A stretch of DNA of 64,000 nucleotides from NCBI RefSeq assembly GCF_000225345.1, contig NC_015977.1, positions 3,348,001-3,412,000 on the forward strand, in the 5' to 3' direction. This document shows positions 8,268 to 16,858 of the stretch, piece by piece. Numbering within the stretch: the stretch's first letter is position 1; the number at the start of each line of letters is the position of its first letter. A model generated the notes under the pieces. The model saw only the letters and a program-made list of their open reading frames with translations. It was not told where the DNA came from and ran no database searches. This DNA comes from Roseburia hominis A2-183 (GTDB lineage Bacteria > Bacillota > Clostridia > Lachnospirales > Lachnospiraceae). The position numbers and the translations under genes were made by a program.

Positions 8268-8469
8268 TTTGAAATAATTCCCCCGCTTCCTGCCAGCGGT
8301 AAAACATCTTTACCGCCTCTATTTCCTGCTCCTGCCCTATCGCCAGCGCGGTGTCCCTGCACTCTGTATACATCTGAATACCGCTCTTCATGGCGAATGC
8401 AAACAACGCCAGCACGAGCGGCACCACAAGCGCCGCCTCTATGGTCAGACTTCCTCTCCATCCGTTCAT
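8248..8469 (-). CDS. Small TadE-like pseudopilin
   Basis: The 73-residue product begins with a short basic/polar leader and GSLTIEAALVVPLVLALFAFAM, the TadE-like pattern of a conserved Glu five residues into a hydrophobic helix that follows a Gly-Ser/Leu-Thr site. TadE-like proteins are minor pilins processed by the Tad prepilin peptidase. The tail of about 40 residues is acidic and ends QNEDTVY. GGAG lies 6 nt upstream of the ATG at 8469, and the 3' end overlaps the FHA gene by 20 bp. It lies 24 bp after the second prepilin peptidase gene. Confidence 0.75.
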   Translation of the reverse strand: MNGWRGSLTIEAALVVPLVLALFAFAMKSGIQMYTECRDTALAIGQEQEIEAVKMFYRWQEAGELFQNEDTVY

Positions 8470-8493
8470 AAATTCTCCATTTCGTCCCGTTTT

Positions 8494-8946
8494 CTACCGC
8501 CATCCCAGCTGAAATACATACGCCGCAAAAAGGAATGGAAGAAACGGCATCCGGTAATCCTTTCTTCTATGCTTCACAATGAGTCCAAACAACGCCGCCG
8601 GAACAATCAACATAAGCGCCGTTAAAAACAACTCCACATTCCGCCAGAATCCCAGAAAAATACCGCTTGCCATCAGCATTGCGCCATCCCCGTAGCCAAT
8701 CTCCTCCCTGCTGACCCAAGCCGCAAGCAAAAGCACCGCGCCGATTCCTGCACCCAACAGCAGATCCGTCAGCTTCTGTGTCGGGAGCATCAGGTGAAGA
8801 ACCAGTCCTGCAATTCCCGCCGCAAGAGGCACATACACGCATATCATCTGTTCCTTCCAGTCGCGGTATGCCGTGACCGCAAATATTCCAAGCAGCAACA
8901 CCTCACCCACACAATTCTGCATTGTCTTTCTTCTCCTCTCATCCAT
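8494..8946 (-). CDS. Second A24-type prepilin peptidase of the Tad locus
   Basis: The 150-residue product is a polytopic membrane protein with the two aspartates expected of type IV prepilin (A24) peptidases: YRDWKEQ after the first membrane helix, and GYGDGAML (the GxGD motif) before a later helix. These enzymes cut prepilins after Gly at the membrane. It is half the length of PilD-type enzymes, as in CpaA/TadV. The CpaA-like enzyme at 15840-16280 has the more usual GAGDIKL, so this operon carries two. The start could be ATG 8946 (GGGAG at short spacing) or ATG 8922 (AGGAG 10 nt upstream); neither changes the enzyme core. Confidence 0.78.
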   Translation of the reverse strand: MDERRRKTMQNCVGEVLLLGIFAVTAYRDWKEQMICVYVPLAAGIAGLVLHLMLPTQKLTDLLLGAGIGAVLLLAAWVSREEIGYGDGAMLMASGIFLGFWRNVELFLTALMLIVPAALFGLIVKHRRKDYRMPFLPFLFAAYVFQLGWR

Positions 8947-8956
8947 CTCTCTCCCG

Positions 8957-9826
8957 CTACTGCCCGCACCGGCTGCACGGTCTGCGTGTTCCCACCTCGG
9001 ACAGCCGTATCATGCGGACGGTTCGCTTGATGCCGCTGCAGCCAAGATCTTTGTGGTAGCAGTCGCCCTGGTTCGTAATATAGAGCCGTCCGAATGCATT
9101 TTCCGCATACCGGCACTGCATGCATTTTCTATATGCTTCCCCGTTCTCATTGCGAAGTGCCGCAATTTCCGCCTCCGCCACAGACCGGATCGACAGCTCC
9201 AGATGCGTGCAGCTATACTCCCTGTGATAGGCGGTTCCTGTCTGTGTGACATACACCCACTGGTCTTCATCACTTCCCTCTGCAGCACTCCATCCTGTCC
9301 ATTTCCTGCAATCTGCCCGCTGTTCCATCGCAAAATCCCACAACCAGAAGATCCGGATGGGCAGCCGGATATGATACGCCGCCCGCAGTGTGATCTCCTC
9401 CCCGGAGAAATCGGATCCAATCAGGCTGATTCCAAACTTTCCTCCTGTGATGTAAGTTTCTGCTTCCGTGCGGTCCGCCATCTCTCTCAAAAGCAAAGCC
9501 TCTGCCATTCCAGGGAGCGCCGCCCCGTCGGATGACACAGTTGTCGCGCAGACTGCCAGCTTCCGTCCCGTATCATCCAATGCCCTCTGCACCTCAAGCT
9601 GAATCTGCATGATGCGGAAGAAAAAGAGAACACTCACAAAAAAGCATGCCAGCACCGGCATCACGACTGCTGCCTCCAGTGTAAATACTGCAGACAGACG
9701 GAGGCATTGCGGTGTCCCTTTTCGCGCGATATTTTCTGAACCAGATATGGAATTTTGTTCGGGGAGAGATTTGTCCTTTCTTATTATTTTTATGATTCGC
9801 CTTGCTTCTACCTCATAAAGAGACAC
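8957..9826 (-). CDS. TadE-like protein with duplicated Cys/His C-terminal module
   Basis: About 289 residues from a GTG at 9826, which is preceded by GGAGGGAGG at ideal spacing; an upstream ATG at 9850 overlaps the previous gene and has no ribosome site. A TadE-type helix (SAVFTLEAAVVMPVLACFFV) lies about 45 residues in, then an extracytoplasmic domain. The C-terminus carries two copies of a short module: VYVTQTGTAYHxxxSC...KCMQC and LYITNQGDCYHxxxGC...CSRC. The YH-x4-C...CxxC spacing looks like the small zinc-type module (Ada-like) attached to some nucleases. Its function on a pilin-like protein is unknown. Within the Tad operon, 16 bp after the DUF5702-like gene. Confidence 0.75.
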   Translation of the reverse strand: MSLYEVEARRIIKIIRKDKSLPEQNSISGSENIARKGTPQCLRLSAVFTLEAAVVMPVLACFFVSVLFFFRIMQIQLEVQRALDDTGRKLAVCATTVSSDGAALPGMAEALLLREMADRTEAETYITGGKFGISLIGSDFSGEEITLRAAYHIRLPIRIFWLWDFAMEQRADCRKWTGWSAAEGSDEDQWVYVTQTGTAYHREYSCTHLELSIRSVAEAEIAALRNENGEAYRKCMQCRYAENAFGRLYITNQGDCYHKDLGCSGIKRTVRMIRLSEVGTRRPCSRCGQ

Positions 9827-9842
9827 CGCAACACCTCCCTCC

Positions 9843-11315
9843 TCAATCATACGAAAACGTTCGCTGTGTCTGATAGCATAGACCGGACAGATCTCTCCCT
9901 GTATGTACCATCAGCCCGGAAAACAACGGCTGCCACTCATAATCCATGCGGTAACTTATGCCACACAGCACATGATCCATGCGGCAGTCTGCATACATTG
10001 GATGCAGGCGTACTGTCCGTTCCATGATGTCCATCATCCGGTACGCCAGCCGCTCTGATGACACTGTATACAGGAATCCCTTCAGGTAGCCCTGATAACT
10101 CACACCGTTTTCGCAGTTTTTTGCCTTTTTGCCGTCTTCAAACGCCGCCGCAAGACTGCCAAACTGCGCTGTCCACTGCGTCTCAGTTTTTATCAAGGCA
10201 ATCTTATCCCCCGCCAGCAATGCCCGGATGTCCAAAATACTCTCCACATACGCCCACGCCGCGATTACCCCCGTCTGGACAAGCCGCACAACCGCAGGAT
10301 TTCCCGTAAATCCCGCCAGCGCCTCCGCCATTCCAAGCGTCTTTGCCCGCTTGTCCCCATCTCCGAGGATATGCGTGATATTGGCTGCCTCCCGGACAAA
10401 CAGCAGGCGCTTGATGACGCTTTCCAGATTCTCTTTATCCGATCCTTTTCCTGCCAGCACATATTCCAGTTCATATGCCAGCGCGTGATCCTCTGATTCT
10501 CCCAGATAATCTCCAAAATATTGATCCATATATTCCAGTGCGAGTATTCTGTCATACCAGTCCGACACCTGTATTTCCATATTGCCGGTCTGTTTCTGCC
10601 GCCTCTCTATCGAATCACCCAGATCGGTCTGCCTCGTCGAGACCGCACCAAAATCCCCCAGCGTCATTCCAAGCAGTGCGTTCTGCTTTATCGCATGAAC
10701 AACCTCTAGCGGATTTTCCTGCTCCGGCGGAAGTTCCGGTATCACCGCTTCCGTCCCGTCCGATTCTGCCTGTTCCCGGCGTTCGCTTTTTGCCTCTTCG
10801 ATCGCTGTTCTGGCATCCTCGATACTCTCTTCCCCCTGTCCGCTCTGTTCCACCTGCTCATGCTCGCCATAGCGTTCCTGTAATGCCCGTATGGTCTCCA
10901 TCGCCATATTCTGCTTCATATATGCTGCCACACAGTGCAGAAACACGCTTCCCTCCTGATCCGTCATCAGACGGTATGCCACCGGCTCTGCTCCTGCAAG
11001 GGTGACCTGCAGGATGCTTCCTCCCGCTCCATCAACGTCCAGATTCCGGTCAAGCCGCTCTCTTAAAACAGCGGTTACATGATCCATGGAAAATATATCC
11101 CCACCGTAGGCGCCATCCAGTCCCAGCAGATGAAATTCTTCCCAGAGCACCGGCTGATACTCTGCGCATACCGACTCCAGCGCAAGCGTGGACTTCATAT
11201 CTGCATACGTCTGTATCTGGTACACCCTCCCCGCCTCCAGAAGAGCCATAAGGAAGGATGCCACCAGCGCAAACGCAAGTGCGGAAAATACCGTAATACT
11301 TGCTCTCTTTCTCAT
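9843..11315 (-). CDS. DUF5702-like Tad-locus protein
   Basis: The 490-residue product opens with a TadG/TadE-like helix (RKRASITVFSALAFALVASFLMALLEAGR) and then a large, mostly polar, presumably extracytoplasmic part containing a Gln/Glu-rich stretch (about 155-200). The arrangement matches the DUF5702 proteins found in clostridial Tad loci (family assignment from memory). It is likely a structural or accessory pilus protein on the outer face of the membrane; no catalytic motif is visible. The ATG at 11315 is 2 bp after the pilin stop codon, suggesting coupled translation. Confidence 0.7.
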   Translation of the reverse strand: MRKRASITVFSALAFALVASFLMALLEAGRVYQIQTYADMKSTLALESVCAEYQPVLWEEFHLLGLDGAYGGDIFSMDHVTAVLRERLDRNLDVDGAGGSILQVTLAGAEPVAYRLMTDQEGSVFLHCVAAYMKQNMAMETIRALQERYGEHEQVEQSGQGEESIEDARTAIEEAKSERREQAESDGTEAVIPELPPEQENPLEVVHAIKQNALLGMTLGDFGAVSTRQTDLGDSIERRQKQTGNMEIQVSDWYDRILALEYMDQYFGDYLGESEDHALAYELEYVLAGKGSDKENLESVIKRLLFVREAANITHILGDGDKRAKTLGMAEALAGFTGNPAVVRLVQTGVIAAWAYVESILDIRALLAGDKIALIKTETQWTAQFGSLAAAFEDGKKAKNCENGVSYQGYLKGFLYTVSSERLAYRMMDIMERTVRLHPMYADCRMDHVLCGISYRMDYEWQPLFSGLMVHTGRDLSGLCYQTQRTFSYD

Positions 11316-11317
11316 TC

Positions 11318-11485
11318 TCAGACCTTTCCCGCCTTTTTCGTGATCGTATCGAAAATATCGTTCACCAGACTTGTAAGTTGATCTTTAAAGATCAGTACCA
11401 GCCCGATCAACACGACCAGAATCAGAATCAATTCCACAACTCCCACACCGTCTTCTTCTCTGATAAACTCTCTGATCCCTCTCAT
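11318..11485 (-). CDS. Flp-type (type IVb) pilin, 55 residues
   Basis: A short gene from the ATG at 11485, with GGGAGGG 5 nt upstream, to TGA at 11318. The product starts MRGIREFIREEDGVGVVELIL, followed by an uninterrupted hydrophobic helix and a short basic tail ending KKAGKV. The charged leader, Gly, then Val-Val-Glu-Leu at the start of the helix is the Flp1-like pilin pattern, with the conserved Glu five residues after the probable Gly cleavage site. This is the expected major pilin, the fibre subunit assembled by TadA/B/C. Its position between tadC and the DUF5702-like gene fits. Confidence 0.85.
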   Translation of the reverse strand: MRGIREFIREEDGVGVVELILILVVLIGLVLIFKDQLTSLVNDIFDTITKKAGKV

Positions 11486-11500
11486 AGAATCCCTCCCTTT

Positions 11501-12805
11501 CTAAATTTGAAATGCCAGCACCGCCGGCACCAACAGTATCACCATCACAATTCCGAGCATCAGCATCATCGGAAACAGCAATTTTGTTCCGGCTTCCTCA
11601 CCGTAACGTTTTGCGGCATGCTTCCGCTCCTCAAACGCATTCTGCGCTTCCTGCTCCAACAGTACCGTAATACCGCGGGTTCCTTTTTGCAGATTCTGCG
11701 TCAGTATGCCGGCAAGCTTCCGGTAGGATGCCACACCGCACCGTTCTCCGAAATGCTCATACGCCCGCTGTTCCCCCACACCGCTCTCCATCTGTCGGCA
11801 GGCGACCAGCATCTCCTCATAGGCGGGCATTTCCGCCGTTTTATTCTGTGTCCGCTTCTGTCCATAAGCTCCGGCAATTTTTCTGAACGCTCCCTGAAGC
11901 GTCATTCCCGCCCCCAGAAGCAAGGCCAGCTTGCTCACCAGATCCGGATACTCGAGTTCCAGAAGCATTTTGCGCTTCTTTTGCTCCTCCTGCTTTCTGC
12001 TCATGGATACCACCGGTACAAAGCAGGCGAGAATCACGCCCAGTATAAGGATCTTTTCCGGTCTCTGATCGCGCCTTTGCTCCCAGTGTATGGTATGTCC
12101 CTCCACCTCATCCGGCAGAAAAAGTCTGTCTGCTCCCGCCTCCGACTGCTGTCGCGCAATCTTTTCTGAAATCCCCTTCCGGAAGCGCTCTTCCTCGTCT
12201 AACAGTCTGGGATACACGCAGATATAAAACTCCTGTACACATCTGGATTTTCCACATGTCAGAGTGACCTGCACATTCACCAGCTCCCCCTCCTCGTCCG
12301 GTTCTCCCACAATTCTTCCAGTGCGGCTCTCTATCAGCCGGTAATTGTCAAAGCTCCATTCCGCCTCAACATGCCCTTCCTGATATTCCTCACGAATGAC
12401 AACAGCATCCCGTATACAATTCACAGATTCATTGTCTCCCGGGAATTCCTTAATGAGTTCTTCCTCTGCCGCTCGAAGATATGCCTGCTCCTCCTGCTTT
12501 GTCAGCTCCTGCTCCGGCACATGCACCTTGTAAGCTTTGGCCTTTTTCGCCCCATCCACATACATACGCAGGTCTGCCTCGTAGTCACCTTCTCCATTTT
12601 CTCTCCGAAGCAGCCCCTTCTCCGGATCCTCATCTGTCTGCAGTTCCATGTATCCGGACAGCAGCCCGAGACATGCCGCTGCCGCAATGACTGCCGCCCC
12701 TTTCTGCCAGTCTTTCCTGCCCCATTTCCGGCTGACTGCCCATCCGAGCACCGCCAGTCCAAGCGCTATTCCACATACAATCACATTTTCCCCCTCTTTA
12801 TCCAC
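11501..12805 (-). CDS. tadC: TadC-like type II/IV secretion inner-membrane protein
   Basis: The 434-residue product has two N-terminal membrane helices, a polar insert of about 190 residues, and a C-terminal T2SSF-type domain (LELEYPDLVSKLALLLGAGMTLQGAF, then helices ending FPMMLMLGIVMVILLVPAVLAF). TadB and TadC form the inner-membrane platform that TadA drives. The long insert between the first helices and the T2SSF domain is larger than in classical TadC, and I see no motif in it. The GTG start at 12805 has AAAGG upstream. It follows tadB by 10 bp. Confidence 0.85.
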   Translation of the reverse strand: MDKEGENVIVCGIALGLAVLGWAVSRKWGRKDWQKGAAVIAAAACLGLLSGYMELQTDEDPEKGLLRRENGEGDYEADLRMYVDGAKKAKAYKVHVPEQELTKQEEQAYLRAAEEELIKEFPGDNESVNCIRDAVVIREEYQEGHVEAEWSFDNYRLIESRTGRIVGEPDEEGELVNVQVTLTCGKSRCVQEFYICVYPRLLDEEERFRKGISEKIARQQSEAGADRLFLPDEVEGHTIHWEQRRDQRPEKILILGVILACFVPVVSMSRKQEEQKKRKMLLELEYPDLVSKLALLLGAGMTLQGAFRKIAGAYGQKRTQNKTAEMPAYEEMLVACRQMESGVGEQRAYEHFGERCGVASYRKLAGILTQNLQKGTRGITVLLEQEAQNAFEERKHAAKRYGEEAGTKLLFPMMLMLGIVMVILLVPAVLAFQI

Positions 12806-12815
12806 AAACCTTTCG

Positions 12816-13553
12816 TCAGATCTGAATATTCAATATATGCTCTGACCATTTGATGGCGGCAAGATAGCAGCAAAAAGCGATGCTCATGACAGCCACTCCG
12901 AATGCGCTGCCATACAAAGCGTCCAGAAATTCTCCCGATGCCACCTGAAGATATGCCAGAATTGCAAGCGGCATTATTTCCATAATCCGCCCCTCCAGAC
13001 GCTTTCCTGCAAGCACGGTTGCCACTTCCCTTTCGACTTCAATCCGCCCCGCGAGTTTTTGTACCGTCGTCTGCATAATGTGGACAAAGTCTCCGCCGCT
13101 CCGCTTTGCAAACGCGAACACCTCCGCAAAACTCTCGATCTCCTCACACCCGCTTCGCGCCGCAAACGAAAGCAACAGTCGCTCCAATGGTTCGTTCATG
13201 CGCACCCCCTCATTCATCCAGCGCACCTCTGCCGCCATAAATCCCTTCTCCCCATGCAATTCCAGAAGTTCTTTCTCCGTCTCCCTCCATGCATTTTCTA
13301 CAGAATATCCTGCCAGCAGCGCCGCCGATGCAGACTGCATGGCATCCTTGAACTCCATGAGCAGCTGTTCCTTTCTCTTTTCCTTTTGCAGAGTGCAATA
13401 CTTTTTCACGCATACCAGGTACGCTGCCGGAAACAGCAGCATTCCCCACACAGACCGGTAAAACAGCCACGCTGCCATTCCTGCCGCTCCTGCTCCCACT
13501 GCCGCACAAGCCAGTTTCTCCACAAAACCTGCCCGGTATTTTCTATAGTCCAC
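12816..13553 (-). CDS. tadB: TadB-like inner-membrane platform protein
   Basis: The 245-residue product has N-terminal helices, a cytoplasmic T2SSF-like region with LLMEFKDAMQSASAALLAGYSVENAW and SGCEEIESFAEVFAFAKRSGGDF, and two C-terminal helices. It matches the TadB half of the T2SSF pair in Tad pili. It starts at a GTG (13553) with AAGGAGGGG just upstream, and overlaps the last 11 bp of tadA. Confidence 0.87.
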   Translation of the reverse strand: MDYRKYRAGFVEKLACAAVGAGAAGMAAWLFYRSVWGMLLFPAAYLVCVKKYCTLQKEKRKEQLLMEFKDAMQSASAALLAGYSVENAWRETEKELLELHGEKGFMAAEVRWMNEGVRMNEPLERLLLSFAARSGCEEIESFAEVFAFAKRSGGDFVHIMQTTVQKLAGRIEVEREVATVLAGKRLEGRIMEIMPLAILAYLQVASGEFLDALYGSAFGVAVMSIAFCCYLAAIKWSEHILNIQI

Positions 13554-14787
13554 TGCTCCCCTCCTTCTCCGGGTTCATTCCTGCACGCTCACATTTTTCG
13601 GTATGCATCAGCCGGCCGGTTCTCATCAGGGTTCCCCTCACATGCCTTGCCTCCTCCCCGGACTCTTCATACCTGAACAATTCATGGAGCATAACCTCGC
13701 CCTGCTCCATTCCTGCTATTTCCACTATTTTTAATACCTTACGGCTTTTATCCCGCAGCCTTCCCAGATGGATCAGGATATCGATCCCCGATGCAATCTG
13801 ACTGCGTATCGCGGGAAGCGGCAGTTCCATGCCCATCAGAACCATCGTCTCCAATCTGCTTAACATATCCTTGCACGAGTTGGCGTGCCCGGTCGAGAGA
13901 CTTCCGTCATGCCCGGTATTCATTGCCTGTAATACATCCAGCGCCTCCGCGCCTCTGCACTCCCCAACGATAATGCGCTCGGGGCGCATGCGAAGCGCCG
14001 TCCGGATCAGATCGCGGATCGTGATCGGCGTAACGCCTTCTGTATTGGCATTGCGCGTCTCAAGCCGCACTAGATTCGGCTTGTCCAAAAGCTGTAGTTC
14101 CGCCGAATCTTCGACTGTAATGATACGTTCCTCGCGGGGAATATACTGGGAAAGTGCATTCAAAAAGGTAGTCTTTCCGGAACCGGTTCCCCCGGAAATG
14201 AAAATATTGTAGCCGCACCGCACCAGTATTTTCAGTAGATCTGCCGCTTCCTGTGAGATGCTTCCCATCCGGATGAGATCCTCCATACCGATCGGATTTT
14301 CCGGAAACTTCCGGATCGTAACGGCCGACCCGTCGATCGCCACCGGCTCCAGCACAATATTGACGCGGGAACCGTCCGCCAGACGGGTATCGACAATCGG
14401 AGATGCCTCATTCACCATACGGTTGCTGTATCCTGCCATCTGCTGGATCACATCATTTAACTTTTCTTTGGAGGAAAACCCGTACTCCGCTTTGTACAGC
14501 CGTCCCGCTTTCTCGTAGAAGATATGTTCTGCACCGTTTACCATGATCTCCGTGATCGTCGGATCTTCCAGCAGTTCCTGCAGTACATCCAGCTTGCGCA
14601 GGGAATAAAACAAGGTCTGTACCACAGCTTCCCGCTCCCCCAGCGTAAGCATCCTCTCTCTGGCAAAGTCCCTTACCTGTGCTTCGATCAGCTGATATAC
14701 CTCCTCATCCTCCACCGTCCGCGTCAGGTCGATCTGCTCCATGATCTGTCTGCGCAGCCGTTCTATCTCTTCTCCCGCAATCTGCAT
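13543..14787 (-). CDS. tadA: TadA/CpaF pilus assembly ATPase
   Basis: The 414-residue hexameric ATPase powers Flp pilus assembly at the cytoplasmic face. Seen: Walker A GGTGSGKT (residues about 199-206), an Asp box around TVEDSAEL, Walker B RMRPERIIVGECRG, and the His box TGHDGSLSTGHANS. The start is ATG 14787, preceded by CAGGGGG at good spacing; the frame stays open upstream to 14895 but that part overlaps the TadZ-like gene and has no ribosome site. The C-terminal tail after about residue 365 (EESGEEARHVRG) is a variable extension. Confidence 0.95.
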   Translation of the reverse strand: MQIAGEEIERLRRQIMEQIDLTRTVEDEEVYQLIEAQVRDFARERMLTLGEREAVVQTLFYSLRKLDVLQELLEDPTITEIMVNGAEHIFYEKAGRLYKAEYGFSSKEKLNDVIQQMAGYSNRMVNEASPIVDTRLADGSRVNIVLEPVAIDGSAVTIRKFPENPIGMEDLIRMGSISQEAADLLKILVRCGYNIFISGGTGSGKTTFLNALSQYIPREERIITVEDSAELQLLDKPNLVRLETRNANTEGVTPITIRDLIRTALRMRPERIIVGECRGAEALDVLQAMNTGHDGSLSTGHANSCKDMLSRLETMVLMGMELPLPAIRSQIASGIDILIHLGRLRDKSRKVLKIVEIAGMEQGEVMLHELFRYEESGEEARHVRGTLMRTGRLMHTEKCERAGMNPEKEGSSGL

Positions 14788-14809
14788 TGCGCATCCCCCT
14801 GTCCCGGTC

Positions 14810-15847
14810 TTATTCTTCCTGTCCACCGATATGGTTCCGGACATAGTCCCCAAATTCACTCCACAAAAACTGACGGTACACATCCATTCCCGCACGTATC
14901 TTTCCTGCAGAAAACGGGAGCCTTATCACCTGCATCCGGTCTGCAATGTCCACCGCAGGCTCTCTTTCCAGGTATCTGCGGAAATGATCCATCCGGCAGT
15001 CGTAGTAAAAGCCGCTCTTCATTGGACAATAAATACTGGTGCAAAGCCCCAGAAAGGATAGAAAATCCCTTAACCCCTGACCAAAATCCAACAGGAGGAT
15101 CTCATATGACGTCTGCTTCTCCAGAAAGGAGATCAGTTCCTGCAGATCCCCCGCGGTCATCTCCCCCAGATCCTCCGGATTATCAAACGGTTCTACATAG
15201 TGCATCCACTCGGTCTCATGAATCCCTCTGCCAAGCGTTTCCGCCGTAAGGCGCTGCCTGCGCAATGCGAGAATCACCTCGCCCAGATCACATTCTCCCG
15301 GAACGCCAAGCAGCTCCAGCATCCCGGAATGTTCCATCAGATTCACATATAATACCTTCTTCTCCGTCGACAGCTTCTGTGCGAGAACCATCGAAAACGG
15401 CATCTGCATTTCATGGCAGATCGGAGAATAAACACCAATTACCTCCATTCCCGTTCCGACATTCTCCATCCTTCTGCTGCCGGCTCCCGTCAGAGTCATC
15501 ACCTGCACCTCATGCAGAATGACCTCCATGGACTGATAACGGCAGATTCCACGGCAGCTTTCCGGCACGGAACCGTACGTTACCGATTCCGCAACCGCAT
15601 CTGCCATCGTCTCCTGCAAGACCAGCACCGGAATATCGTATCCCGCCAGTCTCTCCGCCATCTCTTCAAATCCGGTCCCGCATATCGCAAGATCCGGCTT
15701 CTCTTCCTCCAACGCTTCCAAAAGCTTCTCCGGCATCGAAAATGCGGATACTGCATATTCTTCCGCCTTGCGTTCCACCAGGTATGTGACAAATCTGTCC
15801 CGGTATTCCCGGTCTGTATCACAGACTGCCACCGCAATTTTATTCAA
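14810..15847 (-). CDS. TadZ/CpaE-like localisation protein lacking a Walker A lysine
   Basis: The product has about 345 residues. The N-terminal 110 residues look like a degenerate receiver domain (KIAVAVCDTDREYRDRF start, PDLAICGTG). The rest has MinD/ParA-like order: a strand VIGVYSP where the P-loop should be, VLYVNLMEHSGM, and YEILLLDFGQGL like a Walker B. The expected P-loop lysine and GKT/S are absent, so ATP hydrolysis is doubtful; atypical Walker A motifs are known in TadZ. TadZ/CpaE proteins position the Tad machine at the pole. The start is probably TTG 15847, with GGGGG 7 nt upstream, overlapping the preceding gene by 8 bp. Confidence 0.78.
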   Translation of the reverse strand: MNKIAVAVCDTDREYRDRFVTYLVERKAEEYAVSAFSMPEKLLEALEEEKPDLAICGTGFEEMAERLAGYDIPVLVLQETMADAVAESVTYGSVPESCRGICRYQSMEVILHEVQVMTLTGAGSRRMENVGTGMEVIGVYSPICHEMQMPFSMVLAQKLSTEKKVLYVNLMEHSGMLELLGVPGECDLGEVILALRRQRLTAETLGRGIHETEWMHYVEPFDNPEDLGEMTAGDLQELISFLEKQTSYEILLLDFGQGLRDFLSFLGLCTSIYCPMKSGFYYDCRMDHFRRYLEREPAVDIADRMQVIRLPFSAGKIRAGMDVYRQFLWSEFGDYVRNHIGGQEE

Positions 15848-16280
15848 TGGCACACCCCCAGACTACAATAAAATATCCAATTAAAATCATCGCTGAAAAA
15901 TGAATCAGTGTTCTCTGATTCCCGAATATTCCCGCCATTCGCTTCTGATACAGCAGCTTCCCCAGTCCAATTACTGCTGCCGTCACAAATGCCGCCAGTA
16001 TGACATATAACAACTGTCTCATTGAAAGAAATCCACCAGCTACGGAAAATAACTTGATATCTCCTGCGCCAATTACACGCAGTTGAAATAAAAGAAACAA
16101 TAAGATAACCGGAATAGAAATGTTCACCAGGAAATGAACAATGCCTGCACCGCCTTCCCCCAGAATGCGCAGTGCAAGTCCCATCATAAGTCCGGAAGCA
16201 ATCAGCCGGTTACTGATCCGCATCTCCCGGAAGTCCGCTGCGACCGCAAATGCAAGTACCGTCAACAGCGTCAGTGTCAT
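15840..16280 (-). CDS. CpaA/TadV prepilin peptidase
   Basis: The 146-residue polytopic membrane protein has both catalytic aspartates of A24 peptidases: AADFREMRISN after helix one and GAGDIKL. It cleaves the leader from the Flp pilin and pseudopilins. It is the first gene of the Tad operon, 43 bp downstream of the -10 of a good promoter (16323-16351), with a GGGG ribosome site before the ATG. The size fits the short CpaA/TadV class. Confidence 0.88.
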   Translation of the reverse strand: MTLTLLTVLAFAVAADFREMRISNRLIASGLMMGLALRILGEGGAGIVHFLVNISIPVILLFLLFQLRVIGAGDIKLFSVAGGFLSMRQLLYVILAAFVTAAVIGLGKLLYQKRMAGIFGNQRTLIHFSAMILIGYFIVVWGCAIE

Positions 16281-16322
16281 AAGTTCCCCAACTCACCACC
16301 CCTTCGTTCATTTGTAAATCGG

Positions 16323-16351
16323 ATTATAGCAATTCATTTTTGCTTTGTCTA
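16323..16351 (-). promoter_or_regulatory. Sigma-A promoter of the Tad operon
   Basis: TAGACA (16346-16351), a 17-nt spacer and a perfect TATAAT (16323-16328) on the minus strand. Eleven downstream genes (16280 to 7032) overlap or lie no more than 24 bp apart, so this probably drives the whole pilus operon. Confidence 0.65.
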
Positions 16352-16387
16352 TAGGTTTTTCGCATTTTATTTACATTTGTAAGATTC

Positions 16388-16666
16388 TCACAAAATTTTG
16401 AGCAGCAAAATTCCATAAAGAAGCGCAACCCCACTAAAACCAAGGCTTCCGGTTGTCAAAAGGGTCACCGGATTGATGCCGACGGCAAGCATGATTCCCT
16501 GCTGTGCGAGCCATTTGTTCACACATGCGATGGCGCAGGCACCCAGAACCGCGCGCACCAGAAAATTTAATGCAAACCTTGCACGATTTTTTAATATCAT
16601 AATTCCAAGGACCAGCACACAGCTTCCCGCAATGATCCAGAATGATGTCAGCGACATTTCCTGCAT
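16388..16666 (-). CDS. BofA-like membrane protein (pro-sigma-K processing inhibitor family)
   Basis: The 92-residue product has three hydrophobic segments and the family signature VGINPVTLLTTGSLGFSGVALLYG at the C-terminus. In Bacillus BofA inhibits SpoIVFB in the sporulation membrane complex; in Lachnospiraceae the gene persists also where sporulation is uncertain. GGAGGAAAC precedes the ATG at 16666. It is divergent from the DUF2508 gene; bofA and DUF2508 genes are commonly neighbours in Firmicutes, which supports both calls. Confidence 0.85.
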   Translation of the reverse strand: MQEMSLTSFWIIAGSCVLVLGIMILKNRARFALNFLVRAVLGACAIACVNKWLAQQGIMLAVGINPVTLLTTGSLGFSGVALLYGILLLKIL

Positions 16667-16858
16667 GGCGTTTCCTCCACACTTTTTTCTATATCTATGA
16701 ATGTCCGCGTCCGTTTATGCCAGTTTGTCTGTTCCGGCGGACGGACAGATTTTTACCGTTTTTTGTATAGAATGGGATTTATTTGCTTATACTTTGAATA
16801 AGATAGAAGGAACAACACTGCCGCAGACTTCGGCAGAACCCATAGATCTGGAGGAACT

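Noticed and set aside
8264..8503. Alternative 79-codon frame overlapping the small TadE-like gene
   Set aside because: It is a different frame of the same stretch and lacks the TadE helix and ribosome site that support the 8248-8469 gene.
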